Assembly (NCBI GenBank): GCA_964459495.1
Contig: CAYWNK010000341.1
Location: 1-6,062, forward strand
Direction of reading: 5' to 3'
Source of the DNA: CAYWNK01 sp964459495
Lineage (GTDB): Bacteria > Planctomycetota > UBA1135 > GCA-002686595
DNA length: 6,062 bases
The notes below the pieces were generated by a model that searched no databases, was not told the origin of the DNA, and saw nothing but the letters and a program-made list of their open reading frames with translations. Position 1 is the stretch's first letter, and each line of letters opens with the position of its first letter. A program made the translations under genes and the position numbers. Below are positions 1-6,062 of the stretch, piece after piece.

Positions 1-574
1 GTTTTGACCAGTGGACCTCGAGCTGGGCGCACTTTTCGAACCAGTGCTTGGCAAGCTCCTCCAGGCTCTGGCCCAGGGCGCTCACGGCCGCGATGCGCAG
101 CACCCAGAGGTGGGCGCATACGATCAAGGTCTGGCCCGGGTGCTGGGCGCTCAGTTCGTCCAGCGCGGCGCGCACCCTGGCGGCCTGGCTGGCGAACGAC
201 TCTCCGCCGGGCGGGGCGAGCATCGCCCCCGCCGCCCGGTAGCGTTCGAGGGCGCCGGGCCAACGCTCCTCGATTTCGGAGTCCGCCAGGCCGGCCCAGT
301 GGCCGCGGTGGATTTCGCGCAGCCGTGGGTCCTGGCGCAAGGGCACGCCGGGATGCTGGGCCGAGATGCGCTCGGCCAGGTGAACGGCCCGGGCGAGATC
401 GCTGGAAACGATGGCTGCCGGGGCTTCTTCCCTGAGGCGAATTGCCGCAGCCTCGGACTGGCGGATCCCAAGCGGGGAGAGCGGAACGTCCAGGTCCCCG
501 TAGACCGAGCAGTCTGCCGGAGGGCTGACCGCCCCGTGACGTACGAGCAGGATTCGGGTGCTGGACTTGGACAT
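1..574 (-). CDS. Histidine phosphatase family protein (phosphoglycerate mutase-like), 3'-truncated by window edge
   Basis: Members of this superfamily hydrolyse or transfer phosphate through a phospho-histidine intermediate. The 191 visible residues show the hallmark motifs in order: LLVRHG near the N-terminus (Arg12, catalytic nucleophile His13, Gly14), SSDLARA at 57-63 with the conserved Arg62, LREIHRGHWAG at 85-95 with the acid/base candidate Glu87, and the second catalytic histidine His155 in IVCAHLWVLR. The usual SHG around the second histidine is here AHL. No signal peptide is visible, so it is probably cytoplasmic. The start is the ATG at 572-574, directly before a hydrophobic beta strand leading into RHG; no in-frame upstream ATG competes. 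There is no stop before base 1, but most family members are about 190-220 residues, so only a short tail should be missing. It is transcribed divergently from sdhC. The family covers cofactor-independent mutase-like enzymes, alpha-ribazole phosphatase (CobC) and SixA-like phosphatases, and the substrate cannot be assigned. Family confidence is high, function low. Confidence 0.9.
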   Translation of the reverse strand, partial: MSKSSTRILLVRHGAVSPPADCSVYGDLDVPLSPLGIRQSEAAAIRLREEAPAAIVSSDLARAVHLAERISAQHPGVPLRQDPRLREIHRGHWAGLADSEIEERWPGALERYRAAGAMLAPPGGESFASQAARVRAALDELSAQHPGQTLIVCAHLWVLRIAAVSALGQSLEELAKHWFEKCAQLEVHWSK

Positions 575-775
575 CTCGGGCCCATCCTAGGAATCCCCGT
601 CACTGGCCCGCATCTCGGCGCCCAAAACCGGGTGATGAACCGACGAAAAGCGCGCCGTGCGTTGCTGATCGTAGGCTCTGGGGGGTACTTTGCTTGCCTG
701 GGCGCCGAATCGGCTCCCCAAGTCCCCCAACGAAGTCCCGCGCACGATCGCAAAGCCCATGGAAAGGCGTACCCA
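575..775. promoter_or_regulatory. Divergent intergenic region between phosphatase gene and sdh operon
   Basis: This is the only upstream space for both the minus-strand phosphatase gene and the plus-strand sdhCAB operon, so it should contain both promoters (inferred from layout). No strong -35/-10 pair is visible. The best sdh-facing candidate is TTGCTG at 662-667 with TACTTT at 686-691 (spacing 18), which matches the sigma-70 consensus at only three of six positions in each box. An 11-base inverted repeat GCCGAATCGGC lies at 704-714, and a short direct repeat AAGTCCC occurs at 720-726 and 733-739. Either could be an operator, but both are short enough to be chance in GC-rich DNA. Confidence 0.5.
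761..767 (+). promoter_or_regulatory. Ribosome binding site for sdhC
   Basis: GGAAAGG lies 8 bases before the ATG at 776-778. It decides the sdhC start: the reading frame stays open far upstream, to near base 11, but that extension runs through the opposite-strand phosphatase gene and has no family similarity. Confidence 0.6.
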
Positions 776-1432
776 ATGTTGAGCTGGTTCGGACGGTTCC
801 TGTCCACCTCGATCGGCAAGAAGACCCTGATGGCCCTCACGGGTCTGGCTCTGGTCGGATTCCTGATCGCCCACTTGCTGGGCAACCTCACCCTCTATAC
901 GGGCAACGAGGCCTTCAATGCCTACGCCCAGAAGCTGGAGGACCTCGGTCCCCTGCTACTCGTGGCCGAGGTCGGCCTGCTGGCGCTCTTTACCGTTCAC
1001 ATCGGACTGGCCCTCAAGACGAGCCGCGAGAACAAAGAGGCCCGGGAGCAGCGCTACCAGGTTCGCGCCAGCCACGGCCAGCGCAGCTTCGCGTCCAGCT
1101 CCATGCTCATCACCGGCCTGATCGTCGGGGTCTTCCTGGTGATTCACATCATCGACTTCCGGATCGCCAAGCTGATGGGCTCCAAGTCGGTCGAAGACCT
1201 CGCCGTCGCCGTGCGTCTCCGCCTGGGAAGTCCCATCGGAGCGTTCCTCTACCTCGCTGGAATCGTGGCCCTCGGAGTCCATCTGCGACACGCCATCTCG
1301 AGCGCCCTGCAAACCCTGGGTGCCAACCACCCCAAGTACAACGACCTGATTCGCGTGACCGGGATCGGACTCAGCGTGGCCATCGCGGCCGGGTTCGCCT
1401 CCTTCCCCATCTACCTTCTGGTCACTGCCTAG
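776..1432 (+). CDS. sdhC: Succinate dehydrogenase/fumarate reductase cytochrome b subunit (b558 family)
   Basis: This is the membrane anchor of Complex II. It binds heme b and exchanges electrons between SdhB and the quinone pool, probably menaquinone. The protein has 218 residues, usual for the family, with five predicted membrane helices at roughly 17-38, 58-80, 107-128, 155-176 and 191-215. Candidate axial heme ligands sit one per helix: His33 (IAHLLGN), His75 (TVHIGLAL), His124 (VIHIIDF) and His169 or His172 (GVHLRH). This matches the four-histidine, two-heme pattern known from Bacillus subtilis SdhC and Wolinella succinogenes FrdC. The NAYAQKLEDLGPLL stretch (48-61) and the LGANHPKYN segment (181-189) are also typical of the b558 family. 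No separate SdhD is present, as expected when one five-helix subunit does the whole job. The start is supported by GGAAAGG 8 bases upstream. The stop is 13 bases before sdhA, so the genes are surely cotranscribed. Direction in the cell (succinate oxidation or fumarate reduction) cannot be decided from sequence. Confidence 0.95.
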   Translation: MLSWFGRFLSTSIGKKTLMALTGLALVGFLIAHLLGNLTLYTGNEAFNAYAQKLEDLGPLLLVAEVGLLALFTVHIGLALKTSRENKEAREQRYQVRASHGQRSFASSSMLITGLIVGVFLVIHIIDFRIAKLMGSKSVEDLAVAVRLRLGSPIGAFLYLAGIVALGVHLRHAISSALQTLGANHPKYNDLIRVTGIGLSVAIAAGFASFPIYLLVTA

Positions 1433-1445
1433 GGCCCCTCGATTC

Positions 1446-3380
<1,935 letters not shown>

Positions 3381-3412
3381 CCCGTCAGCCCCAACCCAAG
3401 CGAGAAAGCAAC

Positions 3413-4183
3413 ATGGCTGGAACCTCCACCGAAATCCTCAGGCTGACCCTGCACGTTTGGCGCCAAAGCAGCCCCCAAGATGCGGGCCACTTCGAGGCGA
3501 CCAAGCTCGAGGCGAGCCCCGACATGTCCTTCCTGGAGATGCTCGACGTCCTCAACGAAAAGCTGCTGGCCGAGGGCAAAGAGCCCGTGGCCTTTGATCA
3601 CGACTGTCGAGAGGGCATCTGCGGCATGTGCAGCCTGGTCATCAACGGCCAGGCCCACGGCCCAGAAGCGCTCACGACCACCTGCCAGCTGCACATGCGG
3701 CGTTTCAGCGACGGGGACACGATCTACATCGAGCCCTGGCGTGCGAAGGCGTTCCCGGTCGTCAAAGACCTGATCGTCGACCGGTCCTCCTTCGACCGCA
3801 TCCAGGCGGCCGGCGGGTACATCTCGGTCAATACCGGCGCGGCCCCCGACGCCCACGCGGTGCAGGTCCCCAAGGTGGCCGCCGACGAAGCGATGGACGC
3901 TGCGGCGTGCATCGGTTGTGGGGCTTGTGTCGCAGCCTGCCCCAACGCCTCGGCGATGCTCTTCACATCGGCCAAGGTCAGCCAGTTTGCCGTGTTGCCC
4001 CAGGGGCAGCCCGAGCGTCTGCAGCGCGTGCAGCGGATGGTCGAGTCCATGGATGCCGAGGGCTTTGGCAACTGCACCAACCACTTTGAGTGCATGGCCG
4101 CCTGCCCGAAGGGCATCAACGTCGAGCACATCGCAAGAATGAACCGCGACTATGTCCGGGCCACGCTAACGGCGCCCGAGTAG
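3413..4183 (+). CDS. sdhB: Succinate dehydrogenase/fumarate reductase iron-sulfur subunit
   Basis: This subunit carries electrons between the FAD of SdhA and the hemes/quinone of SdhC. It has 256 residues, normal for the family. An N-terminal plant-ferredoxin-like domain holds the [2Fe-2S] ligands Cys65, Cys70, Cys73 (CREGICGMC) and Cys91 (TTTCQ). The C-terminal bacterial-ferredoxin-like domain has CIGCGACVAACP at 166-177 and CTNHFECMAACP at 221-232. By analogy with E. coli SdhB, Cys166, 169, 172 and 231 bind [4Fe-4S], while Cys176, 221 and 227 bind [3Fe-4S]; a full ligand set is present. The ATG start lies 32 bases after the sdhA stop and is preceded by a purine-rich GAGAAAG at 3402-3408, a weak ribosome binding site. 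It is the last gene of the sdhCAB operon. Its final 34 bases overlap the 3' end of the convergent kinase gene, which is unusual but involves only tail residues of both proteins. Confidence 0.97.
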   Translation: MAGTSTEILRLTLHVWRQSSPQDAGHFEATKLEASPDMSFLEMLDVLNEKLLAEGKEPVAFDHDCREGICGMCSLVINGQAHGPEALTTTCQLHMRRFSDGDTIYIEPWRAKAFPVVKDLIVDRSSFDRIQAAGGYISVNTGAAPDAHAVQVPKVAADEAMDAAACIGCGACVAACPNASAMLFTSAKVSQFAVLPQGQPERLQRVQRMVESMDAEGFGNCTNHFECMAACPKGINVEHIARMNRDYVRATLTAPE

Positions 4184-5607
4184 GCCGGTTTCGAGGCCTT
4201 CTGGGCGCAGGCCGGCCCCCCCGGGGGAGCTCCGGTCATGCGCACCGGAATCGAGGACAGGAAAGCGCGTCGGCGCAGCTCAGCGAGCTGTGTCGGCGCG
4301 CTTGCGGTTCGGGGTCCGGGCGGGCAGCCGCGGGCGATGAGTAGGCGCTGCGGCTCGTGCCTCTGCAGTAGCTCGATCGCACGAGCTGTCGATCCACAGC
4401 TCTTGGTCCTGTGGCCCTGATTTTCGAGCGCGGCACAGTTCGCCGCGCGCCGGCGCGGGTCTGGATCGAGCACGAGAATCGGCTGTTCGCAGAGCTTCGG
4501 CAGCACCAGGCGAATGCGCGTCCCCGCCCCCGGCGACGAGTGCACCTCGATGCGTCCATCGAGCTCCTCCAGGCAAGAGCGCAGGCTCGCGGTACCGAAG
4601 CCCGTGCCGCCGGAACCCGACTGGCCCGCCTCGAACAGATGGCGCAGCTTGCCCGGCCCCATGCCGCGCCCCTCGTCCTCGACGACAATGTGCAGATGCT
4701 CTTCGACCACCTTGGCCCAGATGCGTAGCGCTCCGCCTGGATAGGAGGCCTCGTAGGCATTCAACGCCAGGTTGCGCACCAGTCGCCCGAGGGCGTCGGG
4801 GCGCGTTCCCCATTCCAGCTCCCCAGCGCAGCGCAGCAGGGGGCGCACGGGCGGATCGAGCCGGCAGCGGGCGCTTTCCGAGGCTGCGCGCACCTCCCTC
4901 ATCAGGATCGGACGGACCGCAGCGGTACGGGCGGGGTTCGGTTCGCCGAGCAAGCCCCCCGCGCAGATCCCATGGGCGGTCCCCAGCTGTTCGAGCACCT
5001 CATCCCAGGCGTCGTCGTTGCCCATCGCGCTGGCCTGCCTGGCCAGCAGCGTGGTCAAGGTCAGCTGGTTGCGCACGTCGTGCAGCAGCCCGGCAGCGCG
5101 GCCACCCAAGTCGATCAGGCGCCTGGCGGAGGGGTCCGCTCCAAGCCTTTCGCCAGGGCCTTGGGCCAGTGCCCACGCTGCTCCGCCGACCATCTCGACC
5201 AGCGCCTGGTCGGGCCAGGCCTCGAATGGCTGTTCGCCTCGGCTGCGCAGGATCGCCAAGCCCAGGGCCGCGGGGCCGAGAGTATCGCTGGGGAGATCGC
5301 CGCCCAGGCCACCGGGCGGAAGCTGCCCGGCCCGTGCCCGGACCCAGAGGAAGCGATGGGAGGAACGGACGCTGCGCGCGCTGGCCACATGGAAATCGGA
5401 GGGGCATGCGCCGACACGATCGACACAGCCCGGGGCCAGCGCGGCGACGCGCCCCCAGTCGACCTCGCGCGGAGCGAGCCGCGGCCAGGCGTGGGCCTTG
5501 CCCCCCACCGGCTTCCAAATCGCCCGATCCGCGCCAAGATGGGCGGCCAAGGACCCGAGCCAGCCGTGCGGGTCGGGAGCGTTTGCCTTGCTCGGGGGGG
5601 AGTCCAT
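4150..5607 (-). CDS. Soluble histidine kinase with C-terminal degenerate receiver domain
   Basis: The protein has 485 residues from ATG 5605-5607. No signal peptide or membrane helix is visible, so it is probably cytoplasmic. Residues 1 to about 165 match no domain I recognise; segment 100-150 could be a divergent GAF/PAS-like sensor (guess). The kinase core follows: an H-box at 174-182 (LLHDVRNQL, phospho-acceptor candidate His176), then an HATPase domain with N-box RNLALNAYEA (Asn283), G1 box DEGRGMG (Asp311, Gly313, Gly315) and G2 region GGTGFGTASL (333-342), ending near residue 370. Residues 374 to about 475 resemble a receiver: PILVLDPDPRRR as the first strand with its acidic loop, LLIARGCPPG where the phosphorylated Asp should be, and VRMTG with the conserved Thr458. 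The Asp is replaced, so phosphotransfer to this domain is not expected. A TTG two codons upstream (5611-5613) is an alternative start; neither start has a well-placed Shine-Dalgarno site. No cognate response regulator is in the window. Confidence is high for kinase, moderate for pseudo-receiver. Confidence 0.85.
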   Translation of the reverse strand: MDSPPSKANAPDPHGWLGSLAAHLGADRAIWKPVGGKAHAWPRLAPREVDWGRVAALAPGCVDRVGACPSDFHVASARSVRSSHRFLWVRARAGQLPPGGLGGDLPSDTLGPAALGLAILRSRGEQPFEAWPDQALVEMVGGAAWALAQGPGERLGADPSARRLIDLGGRAAGLLHDVRNQLTLTTLLARQASAMGNDDAWDEVLEQLGTAHGICAGGLLGEPNPARTAAVRPILMREVRAASESARCRLDPPVRPLLRCAGELEWGTRPDALGRLVRNLALNAYEASYPGGALRIWAKVVEEHLHIVVEDEGRGMGPGKLRHLFEAGQSGSGGTGFGTASLRSCLEELDGRIEVHSSPGAGTRIRLVLPKLCEQPILVLDPDPRRRAANCAALENQGHRTKSCGSTARAIELLQRHEPQRLLIARGCPPGPRTASAPTQLAELRRRAFLSSIPVRMTGAPPGGPACAQKASKPAYSGAVSVART

Positions 5608-5635
5608 TCCCAAGCAGTGTGCGGGTAGGGCCCGT

Positions 5636-5653
5636 CAGGCCAGCGCCTGTTTT
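5636..5653 (+). terminator. Small terminator-like hairpin (weak)
   Basis: CAGGC (5636-5640), a CAGC loop, GCCTG (5645-5649) and then TTTT (5650-5653) have the form of a minimal intrinsic terminator read on the plus strand. The stem is only 5 base pairs and no plus-strand gene ends just upstream, so it may be chance. On the minus strand the same repeat would form a hairpin in the kinase leader, about 29 bases before its start codon. Confidence 0.2.
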
Positions 5654-5762
5654 GCCGATGGGGTCGAACTCAGGCCCCCCGCATCCCGCCTCTGGGAGGC
5701 CTGACAGGCTCCAGGGGCCCCGTCGATGCTCCACCATCGCTGCCCTAGACCCGCACCTCCTG

Positions 5763-5789
5763 GGCGTAGGCGTAGAATCGTGTTACGCC
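5763..5789. repeat. GGCGTA tandem repeat with inverted copy, possible operator
   Basis: GGCGTA occurs twice in direct tandem (5763-5768 and 5769-5774), and its reverse complement TACGCC follows at 5784-5789 after a 9-base spacer. The arrangement overlaps the TAGAAT box at 5773-5778. This could be a binding site for a dimeric regulator or a 6-bp-stem hairpin. The pattern is seen directly; the role is inferred. Confidence 0.35.
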
Positions 5790-5873
5790 GGGGGAACACG
5801 GGCCCAGGACCCCCACCAGAAGTGCCCGGAACCTCCCATCACTTTCTGGCATTCCAGCCTATCCTAGGGGGAC

Positions 5874-5901
5874 ATGCGCCGGGCAGGGCCCTGCCTGGCA
5901 T
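5874..5901. repeat. Perfect 14-base palindrome within a longer imperfect inverted repeat
   Basis: GGCAGGGCCCTGCC at 5882-5895 is a perfect palindrome. The symmetry extends outwards with a two-base bulge: the left arm ATGCGCCGGGCAGGG (5874-5888) faces CCCTGCCTGGCAT (5889-5901). No T-run follows on either strand, so it is not an intrinsic terminator. It lies 108 bases before the start of the exported-protein gene and could be an operator or a leader hairpin. Confidence 0.4.
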
Positions 5902-6008
5902 GGCCCTTGCATACGGGCCTGTGTGCCGCGTTCGCCTTATGGACGCGCCTGTGGGTACCCGACCGCTGGCCTCGGCCAGCAACAACCAACGATCCAAATC
6001 CTATCGAC

Positions 6009-6062
6009 ATGAAGAAACTGCTCCTACTCGGTGCGCTGCTCGCTGGAGGCACGGTGTGCCTC
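6009..6062 (+). CDS. Exported protein, N-terminal signal peptide only (truncated by window edge)
   Basis: The 18 visible codons read MKKLLLLGALLAGGTVCL: two lysines followed by a leucine/alanine-rich hydrophobic core, a classic Sec signal peptide start. The cysteine at position 17 follows GTV, which is a poor lipobox because Val at -1 is not normal, so cleavage by signal peptidase I further downstream is more likely than lipoprotein processing. No good Shine-Dalgarno sequence precedes ATG 6009. The frame is open upstream to an in-frame ATG at 5874, which has AGGGGG only two bases before it, but the signal peptide strongly favours 6009. The mature protein lies outside the window and cannot be identified. 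It is divergent from the kinase gene. Confidence 0.6.
   Translation, partial: MKKLLLLGALLAGGTVCL

Larger units (their letters stand above)
5608..6008. other. Intergenic region between divergent kinase and exported-protein genes, rich in short inverted repeats
   Basis: This stretch of about 400 bases has no open frame with recognisable protein features. It should carry the promoters for the minus-strand kinase and the plus-strand gene at 6009. The closest -10-like box on the plus strand is TAGAAT at 5773-5778 (five of six matches to TATAAT) without a credible -35; TATCCT at 5860-5865 is weaker. Several short inverted repeats are present: CAGGC/GCCTG at 5636-5649, CCTGACAGG at 5700-5708, GGGGCCCC at 5714-5721, CGATG/CATCG at 5724-5739, GGCGTA/TACGCC at 5769-5789 and a 14-base palindrome at 5882-5895. 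No tRNA or other RNA gene could be folded convincingly by eye. Confidence 0.6.

Noticed and set aside
11..775. N-terminal extension of the sdhC frame to base 11
   Set aside because: The frame is open only because of GC content. It runs antisense to the phosphatase gene, and SdhC family members begin close to the ATG at 776, which has a good ribosome binding site.
4182..4227. Intrinsic terminator between sdhB and the kinase
   Set aside because: Short GC stems exist but none is followed by a T-run on either strand, and the region is inside the kinase coding sequence.
4772..5704. 310-residue plus-strand frame opposite the kinase
   Set aside because: Its translation is Ser/Pro/Arg-rich without domain features, while the minus strand encodes clear H, N and G boxes in the same interval.
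5640..5735. tRNA-like fragment (GAGTTCGACCCC on the minus strand near 5660-5671)
   Set aside because: The TTCGA loop lacks a matching 5-bp T-stem on either side, and no acceptor, D or anticodon stems can be formed.
5864..6052. 62-residue minus-strand frame overlapping the exported-protein start
   Set aside because: Basic, low-information composition, no ribosome binding site or family match, and it opposes a convincing signal peptide.

Overview
The window is GC-rich bacterial chromosome with strong G/C preference at third codon positions, which leaves long open frames on the non-coding strand. It contains one complete and well-supported functional unit: a three-gene operon for a menaquinone-type succinate dehydrogenase/fumarate reductase (Complex II) in the order cytochrome b (sdhC), flavoprotein (sdhA), iron-sulfur protein (sdhB). 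The C-A-B order, the five-helix b558-family anchor and the Bacillus-type flavoprotein subgroup are found in Bacteroidota, Planctomycetota, Myxococcota and relatives. With the high GC this suggests a myxobacterial or planctomycete-like organism, but taxonomy cannot be fixed from the sequence alone.

Layout, left to right. Bases 1-574 (minus strand): the N-terminal part of a histidine-phosphatase (phosphoglycerate mutase-like) protein that runs off the left edge. Bases 575-775: a divergent intergenic region that should hold the promoters for the phosphatase and the sdh operon. Bases 776-4183 (plus strand): sdhC, sdhA and sdhB with gaps of 13 and 32 bases. Bases 4150-5607 (minus strand): a soluble histidine kinase with a C-terminal degenerate receiver domain, convergent with sdhB and overlapping its 3' end by 34 bases. 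Bases 5608-6008: about 400 bases without a convincing gene but with several short inverted repeats, lying between the divergent kinase and the last gene. Bases 6009-6062 (plus strand): the signal peptide of an exported protein cut off by the right edge.

SdhA oxidises succinate (or reduces fumarate) at a covalently bound FAD, electrons pass through the three Fe-S clusters of SdhB, and SdhC passes them through two hemes to or from menaquinone in the membrane. Nothing in the sequence ties the phosphatase, the kinase or the exported protein to Complex II beyond proximity.

I found no mobile element, CRISPR array, tRNA or rRNA, and no clear evidence of an undescribed multi-gene system. The least ordinary items are the kinase with a receiver that lacks its phospho-acceptor aspartate, and the repeat-rich intergenic region upstream of it.
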